Source of the DNA: Lachnospiraceae bacterium
GTDB lineage: Bacteria; Bacillota_A; Clostridia; Lachnospirales; Lachnospiraceae
DNA: 64,000 nucleotides
Reading direction: 5' to 3'
NCBI GenBank assembly: GCA_900764695.1
Contig: CAAFOY010000079.1
Span: forward strand, 11,396-75,395
The notes below the pieces were generated by a model. It did no database searches, had not been told where the DNA came from, and saw nothing but the letters and a program-made list of their open reading frames with translations. Shown here piece by piece: positions 18,269 through 27,300 of the stretch. Position 1 is the stretch's first letter, and the number at the start of each line of letters is the position of its first letter. A program made the position numbers and the translations under genes.

Positions 18269-18727
18269 ATGAAAGTAATCGTAAATGTGGATGAAAACTG
18301 CATAGAGGAACAGGTAATAATAAATTGCCACGAACTGAATGAGAATATAATTAATATTCAGAAAACTATCTCAGCGATGGAAAACCAGAGTCTTAAAATT
18401 GAGCTTAAACAGGGTGAAAAAGAATTTTATATAGATGTTGGTGAAATTCTTTTTTTTGAAACTGATAACAATCAGGTTATGGCTCATACAGCAAATGAGA
18501 TATTTTTAACAGGCAGTAAATTATACGAATTGGAGAAAATATTACCATGGTACTTTAGCAGAATATCAAAGTCAGCAATTTTAAATGTAAAGAAAGTGTA
18601 TGCGATTACAAGAAATCTGACAGCGTCAAGTTTAATTGAATTTGAAGGAACGCCTAAACATGTATATGTTTCAAGGGCATATTACAAGCCGTTAAAAGAA
18701 AAATTAGAAGAAATGAGGAATATGTGA
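18269..18727 (+). CDS. LytTR-domain DNA-binding regulator
   Basis: The 152-residue protein has no receiver domain. Residues ~1-45 are a short helical region, and residues ~48-150 are a LytTR DNA-binding domain (EKEFYIDVGEILFFETDNNQ; PWYFSRISKSAILNVKKV; the typical ISKS...N pattern). Stand-alone LytTR proteins of this kind often sit beside a small membrane protein that controls them. The next gene overlaps its stop by one base (TGATG), so the two form a unit. Autoregulation is inferred from the repeat upstream of the promoter. Confidence 0.88.
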   Translation: MKVIVNVDENCIEEQVIINCHELNENIINIQKTISAMENQSLKIELKQGEKEFYIDVGEILFFETDNNQVMAHTANEIFLTGSKLYELEKILPWYFSRISKSAILNVKKVYAITRNLTASSLIEFEGTPKHVYVSRAYYKPLKEKLEEMRNM

Positions 18728-19473
18728 TGAAAAAAAACAATATTTACTGGGGAATGATATTTATAATAATGGCTGCATTAATTGTAGTTAATGGTCTGGG
18801 TCTGATTGAAGGCGTGGGTGTCTGGAGTATAATTTTTACAGTACTTTTTGGTGCTGCATTATTAGATGGAATTGTAAGATTACAGGCAACAACAATATTA
18901 TTCTCGCTTGCTTTTTTAGCAATTGTCTGGTCAGAGCAACTTCACATTGAAAGTATAACTCCATGGCCGATTCTGTTTGCAGCATTGTTAGGAAGTATTG
19001 GAATAAGCATGATATTTGGAAAGAAAAATAAAAAATGGAAAAAAGATTACTCAGGTGGAAATCATTATTACAGCAATAATAGTAGTAATGAAGGAAAATA
19101 TTTTGATGAAAATGTTAATGTAGAGCAGGATAGCGGAGAAGTAGTAATATGCGAATCAAAATTTGCAGGAACAGTTAAATACATTACTTCAGATAATTTG
19201 AGAAAAGTATATGTAAAAAATGAATTCTCAGGTATGTCAATTTATTTAGATAAGGCAAAAGTGCCAAGTAAGAGACTTGAAATAGAAATAAAGAATTCAT
19301 TTGGAGGAGTGGAAATTTATATTCCGGCTAACTGGATTGTAGAAAATGAGTTAAATTGTTCATTTGGCGGCTACGACGAAGAAGGTACAAAAGCACCAAC
19401 AGATGCTGAAAGCGTGACAGTTGTTATTAAGGGATCAGCAAATTTGTCTGGCGTTACAATAAAATACATTTAA
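18727..19473 (+). CDS. LiaF-like membrane protein
   Basis: The 248-residue protein has about four hydrophobic helices within residues 5-95 (LiaI/LiaF-like DUF5668 region). A polar linker rich in N, S and Y follows (YSGGNHYYSNNSSNEGKYFD), then a beta-rich C-terminal domain like LiaF/YvqF (FAGTVKYITSDNLRKVYV; FGGVEIYIP; CSFGGYDEEGT). LiaF proteins inhibit cell-envelope stress regulators in Bacilli; here the partner would be the upstream LytTR protein. ATG 18727 overlaps the preceding TGA and lies 8 nt after GAGG; the GTG 3 nt earlier is an alternative. Confidence 0.85.
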   Translation: MKKNNIYWGMIFIIMAALIVVNGLGLIEGVGVWSIIFTVLFGAALLDGIVRLQATTILFSLAFLAIVWSEQLHIESITPWPILFAALLGSIGISMIFGKKNKKWKKDYSGGNHYYSNNSSNEGKYFDENVNVEQDSGEVVICESKFAGTVKYITSDNLRKVYVKNEFSGMSIYLDKAKVPSKRLEIEIKNSFGGVEIYIPANWIVENELNCSFGGYDEEGTKAPTDAESVTVVIKGSANLSGVTIKYI

Positions 19474-19579
19474 ATATAGAAGTAGTAGCAAAAGAGGTAT
19501 GAGAAAAATAAACCTATAATAAAATTTAGTATAGAATTAAAAAGCAATCAATTACAATAAAAGAATAAGTATAAGAAAA

Positions 19580-19618
19580 AAGACTGAACAGTATGCATGC
19601 ACTGTTTGGTCTTTTTTG
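19580..19618 (+). terminator. Intrinsic terminator after the LytTR/LiaF-like operon
   Basis: AAGACTGAACAGT (19580-19592) pairs along its full length with ACTGTTTGGTCTT (19601-19613), with two G-U pairs, then a T tract. The rest of the 344-nt gap holds only the next promoter. Confidence 0.85.
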
Positions 19619-19745
19619 ATTAGAGCATATGCTACAATGCAGAAAATACTTTTGTCTTGTGAATAAATTTTGTTAAAGTTTATACACATAGACCATAGGA
19701 GGGAAAAAGTAAATTATCAGAATTTGTGTATTATAAATTTTATCA

Positions 19746-19774
19746 TTGACAAAGAAAAGAATAAGTATTAAAGT
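19746..19774 (+). promoter_or_regulatory. Probable promoter of the SPFH gene
   Basis: TTGACA (19746-19751) is followed after 17 bp by TAAAGT (19769-19774). The -10 is a weak match. Direct AATAT-type repeats follow up to the ribosome site at 19804. Confidence 0.55.
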
Positions 19775-19817
19775 AATATCAAAATAATATCATTTTAATA
19801 CTTGGGAGGATAAAGTT

Positions 19818-20855
19818 ATGGATGAAAATGTAAAGTTAAGTAATGTAAAGGAAAGGGAAATTACTAAGAAAAATGGATTCGCAATGTTATTTGTTGATAT
19901 ACTTGGATATGTAGCAACAGTTGTGACGTTTGTACTAGGATTAGTTTTTGCAATAAACTATGAAGATGTTAATGACGTGATATTTGGATTAGGAATCGGT
20001 TTATTTGTTGTTAGTTTAGCGTTATTAATTGTATCTATTGTTCTGTCATGCGGACTAAAATCAGTTAATCCTAATGAAGCAATGGTATTTACTCTTTTTG
20101 GTGAATATTATGGCACAATTAAAAGTGCAGGATTTTATTTTATAAATCCATTTTGTAGTGCAGTAGTTCCTAACGAAGAAACAACAGGAAATATCTTTGA
20201 AATTTCTTCTGATGCTAATGGTAACAGCTCAGCAAAAGTTGCCGGAGTTACAAAAAAGAAAATATCAACTAAGGTTATAACATTAAATAATGAGAAACAG
20301 AAAGTGAATGATGCTTTAGGAAATCCGATAATTATCGGAGCGGTGGTTATTTGCAAGATAATTGACCCTACAAAAGCAGTTTTAAATGTTGATAATTATA
20401 TGAAATTTTTATCAACTCAGTGTGATTCTGTAATAAGAAATATTTCAAGATTGTATCCTTATGATATAATATCAGATGAAAATGAGGATGATAACGAAAA
20501 GACTCTACGTGGAAGCAGCCAGGAAATTGCAGATAGTATGGAAGTAGAGTTACAGAAAAAGGTTGAAGATGCCGGAATAGAAATTATGGAAGTTAGAATA
20601 ACTCATTTGTCATATGCAGAAGAAATAGCTGCAGCAATGCTTCAGAGACAACAGGCAACGGCAATTATTGCAGCAAGACAGAAAATTGTTGAAGGCGCAG
20701 TAAGTATGGTTAAAATGGCAATTGACCAACTTGGAGAAGAAGAAATTGTGGTGCTTGATGAAGAAAGAAAAGCTGCTATGGTAAGCAATCTTTTAGTTGT
20801 GTTATGTGGAAATAAAGAAGCACAACCAATTGTGAACAGCGGAAGTATTTATTAA
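19818..20855 (+). CDS. SPFH/Band 7 (prohibitin-like) membrane protein
   Basis: The 345-residue protein has two N-terminal membrane helices (residues ~22-48 and ~53-78). A SPFH domain follows (LKSVNPNEAMVFTLFGEYYG; KSAGFYFINPF; IIGAVVICKIIDPTKAVLNV), then an Ala/Glu-rich helical stretch (SYAEEIAAAMLQRQQATAII). This is the layout of flotillin/prohibitin relatives that form membrane microdomain scaffolds. The substrate or client is not indicated. It is followed after 140 nt by a small coiled-coil protein gene that may be its partner. Confidence 0.9.
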   Translation: MDENVKLSNVKEREITKKNGFAMLFVDILGYVATVVTFVLGLVFAINYEDVNDVIFGLGIGLFVVSLALLIVSIVLSCGLKSVNPNEAMVFTLFGEYYGTIKSAGFYFINPFCSAVVPNEETTGNIFEISSDANGNSSAKVAGVTKKKISTKVITLNNEKQKVNDALGNPIIIGAVVICKIIDPTKAVLNVDNYMKFLSTQCDSVIRNISRLYPYDIISDENEDDNEKTLRGSSQEIADSMEVELQKKVEDAGIEIMEVRITHLSYAEEIAAAMLQRQQATAIIAARQKIVEGAVSMVKMAIDQLGEEEIVVLDEERKAAMVSNLLVVLCGNKEAQPIVNSGSIY

Positions 20856-20995
20856 TAAAAATAGAAAATAATAAATTAAAAATTAATTCAACAGATAATA
20901 ATGTTAAAATAAGTCAAACAATTGAGCTAAAATAAATTAAAAAAGTTATGACTATTTGAAACTATATATATTGAAAAACAGTGAAAGGAGCCGGT

Positions 20996-21256
20996 ATGGA
21001 TAAGGAAGAACAACTTAATAAAAAAGAACTTGAGCTCCAAAAACGTTTAGAAAATATTTCTAATATGGAAAAAGAAATATTAACAAAAGAAAAAAAACTA
21101 AAAGAAAAAGAAAAGGCAAAGAAACAGGTGTTGTTAAGACTGTCCCCTTCATTATGGGAAGAGATTGCAGCATGGGCAGAAGATGATTTCCGCTCAATAA
21201 ATGGCCAGATTGAATATCTTTTAGCGGAGTGCGTAAAAAAGAGAAAAGGAAAATAG
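20996..21256 (+). CDS. Small coiled-coil protein with Arc/ribbon-helix-helix-like C-terminus
   Basis: The 86-residue protein starts at ATG 20996, 5 nt after AAAGGAG; a GTG at 20981 overlaps the ribosome site and is rejected. Residues ~1-45 are a highly charged heptad-like coiled coil (Lys/Glu repeats). The C-terminal ~40 residues (VLLRLSPSLWEEIAAWAEDD then FRSINGQIEYLLAECVKK) look like a MetJ/Arc ribbon-helix-helix fold. DNA binding is possible but unproven. It lies behind the SPFH gene and ends at a strong bidirectional terminator, so a two-gene unit is likely. Confidence 0.7.
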   Translation: MDKEEQLNKKELELQKRLENISNMEKEILTKEKKLKEKEKAKKQVLLRLSPSLWEEIAAWAEDDFRSINGQIEYLLAECVKKRKGK

Positions 21257-21260
21257 TGTG

Positions 21261-21312
21261 AAAAACAACGGATGATTTTAATATTTCTTAAAATCATCCG
21301 TTGTTTTTTTCT
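21261..21312. terminator. Strong bidirectional terminator
   Basis: A perfect 21-bp stem (21261-21281 with 21288-21308) with a 6-nt loop has an A tract on the left and a T tract on the right. It serves the plus-strand small protein gene and possibly the minus-strand sigma-like gene ending at 21346. Confidence 0.95.
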
Positions 21313-21345
21313 ATTTTAAAATCATATTTTTTGCATTCTAAAATA

Positions 21346-22377
21346 CTATTTTTTATTTATCTTCCATTCTAATGGGTCACCTAAATCTGTTTCAGAAGAT
21401 TCAAATTCTTCGTCAGTATTATTAATTAATGGAGAAGATGTTCCAAAGTCATTTGATACAGAGTTATTTAATATAGAAGATTCAAAATCATTTAAGCCCA
21501 ATTCATTTAAATCAGAATTATTAGCTTCTGTAGCGTTTAATTCAGAAGACGCTTTATTGATAGCTTCTGCATCCTGGGAATCACCGGCATTTAAAACATT
21601 AAGAGAAGTTTTTACAATTGTTTCAACTTCATCTTCAGTTATACCCATTTTCTTAGCCAACTCTTCAAAAGTTGGAGCACGACCAAGTAATTCAGTAAGG
21701 TCTCTGGAAATTTCATCTAATTCATTCATACGGTTAGCCAGATGTTCGCCAACACGGTCTTCGTTAATTTGGTCATTGATGACAAGATTTAATGTATTTC
21801 TGATGGCATCATCAACATAAGCTGCAAATTCGTCAGAAGAACCATTAAATTCAGAAAGAGCTATCATTAATCCAATATTTGCTTCCTGAATTAAATCACC
21901 ATAAGTTACACCCTGTCCACGAAATTCATTTGCAATGCCAGCTACTTTTGAAAGTTGAGATTCAACAATTTTATTAGTAACAGAAAGGTCTCCGTTTGCA
22001 AGCAAATCAAGTAAGTTAGCAAGCTCGGCTTCTGATATTTCATCAATAGCTTCTAAATCCTTTTTATACATTTCAATAAAAGCAAGTTCAGCTTCAGTTT
22101 CTACAACTTTACTTTCAGCTGCTTTTACAGCCTCTAATTCCTTAGTCTCTTCTTCCTTAGGATCAATAGTCACTTCTTCAGAAACAATATAATCCATTCC
22201 ATCAATTTTTATTTTACTTTCCTGTAAGTACTTATATATAAATTCGTATTGCTTTTCATCTTCTATTATGTCATTGAAAAAAGTATGAATGTCTTCAGTA
22301 GACACATGGTTTGCATTAGCTGCCGCAAATTCTATTAAAGAAGACAAAGCATCATTAAAAAGTAATTTTTTGTCCAT
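21346..22377 (-). CDS. Sigma-70-like protein lacking region 4
   Basis: The 343-residue protein is read from ATG 22377 after GGAG; an in-frame extension upstream adds a hydrophobic leader with no ribosome site and is rejected. Residues ~1-75 resemble sigma region 1.1. Region 2 is recognisable at ~150-210 (YGDLIQEANIGLMIALSEFN, then DAIRNTLNLVIND) and region 3 at ~215-265 (RMNELDEISRDLTELLGRAP, then EELAKKMGITEDEVETI). There is no region 4, and the C-terminus is an Asn/Ser/Glu-rich tail. The aromatic residues of region 2.3 used for promoter melting (YATWWIRQ in RpoD) are replaced by YVDDAIRN. It may be a degenerate sigma or an RNA polymerase-binding regulator. Confidence 0.8.
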   Translation of the reverse strand: MDKKLLFNDALSSLIEFAAANANHVSTEDIHTFFNDIIEDEKQYEFIYKYLQESKIKIDGMDYIVSEEVTIDPKEEETKELEAVKAAESKVVETEAELAFIEMYKKDLEAIDEISEAELANLLDLLANGDLSVTNKIVESQLSKVAGIANEFRGQGVTYGDLIQEANIGLMIALSEFNGSSDEFAAYVDDAIRNTLNLVINDQINEDRVGEHLANRMNELDEISRDLTELLGRAPTFEELAKKMGITEDEVETIVKTSLNVLNAGDSQDAEAINKASSELNATEANNSDLNELGLNDFESSILNNSVSNDFGTSSPLINNTDEEFESSETDLGDPLEWKINKK

Positions 22378-22498
22378 GAATTCTCCAATCCGCTTTTTGT
22401 AAAGTAAAAGCAATTTTGATACATAAATGATACATAAAAGCCTTGCAAAAATCAAGGATAATAGGTAACATTATTTTGAAACGGGAAGGTGGATTGAA

Positions 22499-23647
22499 AT
22501 GATTAAAAAAATAATAAATTCCAATATAGTAAGACTGATAGGAGCACTTTTATTTTTGACAGTATGTGCAGTAATAGGCGCAGGATTGTCATATGTAAAT
22601 TATGAATCTAATCCTACTGATGAGGCAGTTGTATATTTCAAAGCATTTTTAGCGCAGGATTATGATACAATATATGGTCTTGTAAATCAGCCAAAGAATA
22701 CATATATAAACAAAACTGCATACACAGACAGAGTGAAAAAGATAAGAGAATCTATTGTAATTGATTCATATGAAATTTCTGAGCCATATAAAGAAAATGG
22801 CAAAAAGACAGTAGATATTATATGTAATAATGAAACAACAGAAACTAACCAGACAATAAAATTGGTATTTGATGAAGTAAAACATGGAATGCAGATTATT
22901 CCTGATTATAAAGTAGATATATCAAAAATGCTTGTAAAAAACGTAAATTTTGTTGTGCCGACAGGAGATGCTTTATATATAAATGGAGAAGTCGTAACAA
23001 AAGATATGGCTAAGGTCACGACAGACGCGAATACAAATACAGATACATATCATTTTGATAAAATACTTTACGGAGCATATGACGCAAATGCGATAAACAG
23101 ATATAGTCAGATAGATTTAAAACCTGAAATTCTTCAGGAAGGAACTACAATTAATTTCGACGCTACAGCATATCATGCAAATTTAGAATTTGAAGAAAAA
23201 ATAAAGGCAAATGCAGACAATATGATTACTCAGTTTTATGTTAATGCAAGGGAGAAAAAAGGCAATAATAAAGAGTTAAAAGCATATTTCGCAAATGATA
23301 AAAAACTTCAGAAAAAGGTTGATAAATATTTAAAAGAAACAGAAGAAGTATTATATTGGCCGGAAACAAAGAACATTGATAAATATTCAGTAGTTTCATT
23401 TGAACCGGGAGAAATGAAACATCAGAGTGTGTATAATAATGACAATACATTTACTGTTACATATGATTTTACTTATACATACGTGTCTTCTACAGATACT
23501 GCTATTTATACAAGTTATGTTTACAGTATAGGTGGTTCATGTAAAACAAAAATGACTTTAACCTATACATTAAATGAAGATCAAACATTAACCCTTACAG
23601 ATATAAAAGTCAAAAATAAAAACCAAAAAGAAAAGGGAGAAGATTAA
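22499..23647 (+). CDS. Exported or membrane-anchored NTF2-like domain protein
   Basis: The 382-residue protein has a single N-terminal membrane helix (NIVRLIGALLFLTVCAVIGA). Residues ~40-130 resemble the NTF2-like domain found at the start of PBP2a/MecA-type transpeptidases (DEAVVYFKAFLAQDYDTIYG). The rest is beta-rich and lacks a penicillin-binding domain. No catalytic motif is seen. ATG 22499 follows GGGAAGG. The stop overlaps the next ATG (TAATG), so the flavin-reductase-like gene is translationally coupled. A cell-envelope role is inferred. Confidence 0.7.
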   Translation: MIKKIINSNIVRLIGALLFLTVCAVIGAGLSYVNYESNPTDEAVVYFKAFLAQDYDTIYGLVNQPKNTYINKTAYTDRVKKIRESIVIDSYEISEPYKENGKKTVDIICNNETTETNQTIKLVFDEVKHGMQIIPDYKVDISKMLVKNVNFVVPTGDALYINGEVVTKDMAKVTTDANTNTDTYHFDKILYGAYDANAINRYSQIDLKPEILQEGTTINFDATAYHANLEFEEKIKANADNMITQFYVNAREKKGNNKELKAYFANDKKLQKKVDKYLKETEEVLYWPETKNIDKYSVVSFEPGEMKHQSVYNNDNTFTVTYDFTYTYVSSTDTAIYTSYVYSIGGSCKTKMTLTYTLNEDQTLTLTDIKVKNKNQKEKGED

Positions 23648-24258
23648 TGTCAAAAGAAATTTGGAAACCGGGGAATATGATATTTCCTTTGCCTGCAGTT
23701 TTGGTAACGGTAAGTGATAACGAAGGTAATGACAATGTACTGACAGTTGCATGGACAGGCACAATATGTACAAATCCGGCGATGGCTTATGTATCAATAC
23801 GACCATCGCGACATTCGTATAAGATGATAAAAGAAACAGGAGAATTTGTAATAAATCTGACTACAAAAGATTTGGCGTATGCAACAGATTATTGTGGAGT
23901 TAAATCAGGAAGAGATGTTGATAAATTTAAAGAAGCACATTTGACAAAAGAAAAGGCACAGTATGTAAAGGCTCCATTAATAAAAGAAAGTCCGGTGAAC
24001 ATTGAGTGCAAAGTTGTTGATGTAAAAGAATGTGGTTCTCATGACATGTTTATTGCAAATGTATTAGCAGTACACGCAGACAAAGAATATATGGATAAGG
24101 ATGGAAGATTCCAATTAGAAAAAGCAAATCCAATAGTATATTCTCATGGACATTATTATAGTTTAGGTCAAAATCTTGGAAGATTTGGTTATAGCGTAAT
24201 GAAGAAAAAGAGAAAAAAATCTGCAAATAAAAAGAAAAGATTAGAAAATAAGAGATAA
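23647..24258 (+). CDS. Flavin reductase-like FMN-binding protein
   Basis: The 203-residue protein matches the flavin reductase-like split-barrel family (PLPAVLVTVSDNEGNDNVLT; TICTNPAMAYVSIRPSRHS; GEFVINLTT). Members bind FMN and reduce it or act as oxidoreductases of unknown substrate. The core ends near residue 180, followed by a Lys/Arg-rich tail (KKKRKKSANKKKRLENK) that may bind nucleic acid or ribosomes; such tails vary within the family. It is coupled to the NTF2-like gene upstream. Confidence 0.88.
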   Translation: MSKEIWKPGNMIFPLPAVLVTVSDNEGNDNVLTVAWTGTICTNPAMAYVSIRPSRHSYKMIKETGEFVINLTTKDLAYATDYCGVKSGRDVDKFKEAHLTKEKAQYVKAPLIKESPVNIECKVVDVKECGSHDMFIANVLAVHADKEYMDKDGRFQLEKANPIVYSHGHYYSLGQNLGRFGYSVMKKKRKKSANKKKRLENKR

Positions 24259-24325
24259 AAAGTCGAAAAATGCAAAAGCATAGATATTTAGGAAAAGCTA
24301 CTAGGAAAAAGGCAGGTGGCAGTGT

Positions 24326-25561
24326 ATGGAACAAATTATATTTCATATTGATGTAAATTCAGCATTTTTAAGTTGGACTGCAGTAAAACTGCTAAAGGAA
24401 GGCAATGATGTAGATGTAAGAACAATTCCGGCTATCATAGGTGGTGACAGAGAAAAACGTCATGGAATAGTCCTTGCAAAATCAATATCAGCTCAGAAAT
24501 ATGGAATAAAAACAGGTGAGCCGGTGGCTGATGCATTAAAAAAATGCCCTGATATTATGATAATACCACCTGAACATGAGTATTACCGTGAGCAGAGTAG
24601 AAAATTTATTTCCATATTAAAAGAATATACTTCGGACATTGAACAGGTCAGTGTTGATGAATGTTATTTTGACTATACGGGAATTCAGAATAAGTTCAGT
24701 TCATATATGTCAGCAGCAGAGGTTATAAAAAACAGAATTCAAAATGAATTAGGATTTACAGTAAACATAGGAATTTCTTCTAAAAAAGTATTAGCAAAAA
24801 TGGCATCGGATTTTGAAAAGCCAAATAAAATACATACATTGTTTCCGGAAGAAATAAAAACAAAAATGTGGCCACTTCCGGTTGGTGAACTGTTTATGGC
24901 AGGCAAATCAAGTGTGGAAGTTTTAAATAAATTAGGAATCCATACAATAGGTCAGTTAGCAAATACACCGGTTAATATAGTGGAATCACATTTGAAAAAA
25001 CACGGGAAAATTTTGTGGGAGTATGCAAATGGAATTGATGATTCAAAAGTAAATGCTACAAAAGAAGATTTTAAAGGAATTGGAAATTCTACAACACTTC
25101 CAACAGATTTAGACAAAATAGATGATATAAATTTAGTATTATTACAGTTGGCTGTAAAGGTAAGCGGACGATTGAGAGAGTCCGGACAAAAAGCAAAAAC
25201 AATTGCCATTGAGATAAAGTATAATGATTTTTCAAAAATGTCTCATCAGACAAGTTTGTATAATGCTACAAATGTAGAAAATGAAATATACGAAAATGCA
25301 AAACAGTTATTTAAGGATATTTGGACAGGAAAGCAGGTAAGACTTTTAGGAATAAGAACAGCGAATCTTGTAGGAGAAGATGAGCCGGAGCAAATGTCAA
25401 TATTTGAGCTTATGAATGAAAAACAATCACAAAAGGTTCAACCGTCCAGAGAAAAAATGAAAAAACTTGATAAGGCATTAGATGCAATAAAAGAAAAATA
25501 TGGAGAAGATGCCGTGTCAAGGGCAAGTCTTTTGAATAAAGATAAAATAAAGAAACATTAA
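24326..25561 (+). CDS. dinB: DNA polymerase IV (Y-family)
   Basis: This translesion polymerase of 411 residues has the Y-family motifs: the N-terminal metal site IDVNSAFLSW, the second site SVDECYFDYT with catalytic Asp-Glu, the palm motif GISSKKVLAKMASDFEKPNK, a helix-hairpin-helix thumb (LNKLGIHTIGQLA) and a little-finger domain (~240-350). A QMSIFE sequence near residue 358 resembles the beta-clamp-binding peptide. Its start follows AGGTGGCAG, a modest ribosome site. It bypasses damaged bases at low fidelity. Confidence 0.93.
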   Translation: MEQIIFHIDVNSAFLSWTAVKLLKEGNDVDVRTIPAIIGGDREKRHGIVLAKSISAQKYGIKTGEPVADALKKCPDIMIIPPEHEYYREQSRKFISILKEYTSDIEQVSVDECYFDYTGIQNKFSSYMSAAEVIKNRIQNELGFTVNIGISSKKVLAKMASDFEKPNKIHTLFPEEIKTKMWPLPVGELFMAGKSSVEVLNKLGIHTIGQLANTPVNIVESHLKKHGKILWEYANGIDDSKVNATKEDFKGIGNSTTLPTDLDKIDDINLVLLQLAVKVSGRLRESGQKAKTIAIEIKYNDFSKMSHQTSLYNATNVENEIYENAKQLFKDIWTGKQVRLLGIRTANLVGEDEPEQMSIFELMNEKQSQKVQPSREKMKKLDKALDAIKEKYGEDAVSRASLLNKDKIKKH

Positions 25562-25655
25562 ATACTAATAGCTAATTTTACAAAGTGTAAGCAGTAGCAA
25601 AAAATTATAAAATTGATAAAGTATTAAATAGCAACAAATATAGAAAGGACTGAAA

Positions 25656-26171
25656 ATGAAGGAAAATATTGTTTTAATAGGAATGCCGGGAGTAGGAAAA
25701 AGTACAGTAGGAGTAATACTTGCAAAGTTGATGGGATACCAGTTTATAGATGCTGATTTGGTAATTCAGGATAGAGAAAATAAATTGCTTAAAGAAATAA
25801 TAGCTGAAAAAGGAATAGATGGATTTATTCAGGTAGAAAATGATGTAAATAAATCATTAAATCCTAAAAAAGCCATTATTTCAACAGGCGGAAGCGTAGT
25901 GTACGGCAGGGAAGCAATGGAACATTTGTCAGAAATTGCAACTGTTGTATATTTAGAGCTTGATTTGGCAAACCTAAAAAAGAGACTTGGCAATTTGAAA
26001 AACAGAGGCGTAGTTTTGCGTGATGGACAGACGCTTGATGATTTATTTAACGAAAGAGTACCCCTTTATGAAAAATATGCAGATGTAGTGGTAAATGAAA
26101 GTAACATAAATGTAGAAGAAACTGTGCAGTTAACATTAGAAAAAATAAAAGAGTACAAAGGCGAAAAATAG
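25656..26171 (+). CDS. Shikimate-kinase-like P-loop kinase, probably not AroK
   Basis: The 171-residue protein has the shikimate kinase fold: Walker A G9-MPGVGKST, D32-A-D34, and the lid/C-terminal region NERVPLYEKYADVVVNE. Two substrate-site features differ from true shikimate kinase. The FRxxE motif reads F57-I-Q-V-E61, so the shikimate-binding Arg is Ile58. The GGG motif reads G78-G79-S80. The chain is otherwise full length. It is therefore likely to phosphorylate another small molecule. It stands alone with an AAAGGA ribosome site, with no aromatic biosynthesis genes nearby. Confidence 0.75.
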   Translation: MKENIVLIGMPGVGKSTVGVILAKLMGYQFIDADLVIQDRENKLLKEIIAEKGIDGFIQVENDVNKSLNPKKAIISTGGSVVYGREAMEHLSEIATVVYLELDLANLKKRLGNLKNRGVVLRDGQTLDDLFNERVPLYEKYADVVVNESNINVEETVQLTLEKIKEYKGEK

Positions 26172-26343
26172 GGCAGATGTAAAAATAGGAAAAAACGAAT
26201 GTGAATAAAATAATTTGTTAATACAAAGGCGAATAATAAGATAATTCACTTACTTATGAACAAACTCATGTAGGCTTAGAACTTTTGAGCCTGGTAGCAT
26301 GTGAACAAAATAACAATTTATTTGGAGGCGTTTACAATTAAAA

Positions 26344-27120
26344 ATGAATAGTAAGTATATAAACAAATGCCATGCAGTATCATATGTTGTGGCAGGAATT
26401 TTAATACTTATGATAATCCTGTTTAATTTTTCTCAAATGATAATGGAAACATGGGCATATAGTTTTATGATTTTAGAAAATGATAAAACTATAAAAGTTA
26501 TTCAGGCAAATGATACCTCAGATACACATTTAGCTAAAAATCATAAAGAAAGTGATGGCGCAGTTAAAGAAATTTGCAATACAAAAATATCTTCTATAAA
26601 AGGTGAAAAAGCTGACTATTTGGAAGATACAGCAAATAAGGAGTCTTTAAAAAATACAATAAATAAAGATTCTTTGAGAAGGACAGCAAATAATGAAATA
26701 AACCAAACTGATGATAATTCAGTACAGAATGTATCAAATACTGTGATACAACTTAGAAAACCTGTAAGTGGTGGAGTGACAACTTCAGTATTTGGAGACG
26801 TGGTTGACAGAAGAACCACACATTTGGGACACGACTGGGCAGTCGTAGTTGGAACAAGCGTATGTGCGGCAGCAGATGGTACAGTAGAAAAAGCATATTT
26901 AAGTGACAGTTATGGATATAATATACTGGTAAATCATGGAAATGGACTAAAAACCAGATACGCTCATTTAAGTAAAATCTTAATTAATTTAGGTGATACG
27001 GTTGAACAGGGAAGGATAATAGGACTTAGTGGAAATACCGGAGACAGTACAGGTCCGCATCTTCATTTTGAAGTAATACAAAATGATAAGCATGTAAATC
27101 CACTTAATTTTCTTAAATAG
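26344..27120 (+). CDS. Membrane-anchored M23 (LytM) peptidase
   Basis: The 258-residue protein has one N-terminal membrane helix (residues ~14-36) and a polar, Asn/Lys/Asp-rich linker to ~135. An M23 domain follows at ~140-258. The zinc ligands are all present: H-x-G-x-D in THLGHDWA, and H-L-H in PHLHFE, together with the YAHL histidine, so it should be an active endopeptidase. The architecture resembles SpoIIQ, but B. subtilis SpoIIQ lacks a zinc ligand. A role in peptidoglycan cleavage, perhaps in sporulation or division, is inferred. Confidence 0.88.
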   Translation: MNSKYINKCHAVSYVVAGILILMIILFNFSQMIMETWAYSFMILENDKTIKVIQANDTSDTHLAKNHKESDGAVKEICNTKISSIKGEKADYLEDTANKESLKNTINKDSLRRTANNEINQTDDNSVQNVSNTVIQLRKPVSGGVTTSVFGDVVDRRTTHLGHDWAVVVGTSVCAAADGTVEKAYLSDSYGYNILVNHGNGLKTRYAHLSKILINLGDTVEQGRIIGLSGNTGDSTGPHLHFEVIQNDKHVNPLNFLK

Positions 27121-27177
27121 GTAACATTTTCAACAAAAAAACATATAATAAATTGTGAAAATGTATGAATTAATCGG

Positions 27178-27205
27178 TTTACAAAGAGCGATAATGTGTT
27201 ATAAT
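27178..27205 (+). promoter_or_regulatory. Promoter of murA
   Basis: TTTACA (27178-27183) and TATAAT (27200-27205) are separated by 16 bp. The predicted transcript has a leader of about 185 nt before murA that contains a terminator-like hairpin. Confidence 0.7.
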
Positions 27206-27300
27206 TAGTCTATGCGTAAAGAAGCAAAGGATAATTGTATTAGAATTTAATTCTCATACAAGTGACATAATAGATAGAAATAAATAGAATTTTAAAGTTA

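Noticed and set aside
26172..26343. Hairpin AGGCTTA/TTGAGCCT before the M23 peptidase gene
   Set aside because: The stem is short and imperfect, with no T tract or conserved motif.
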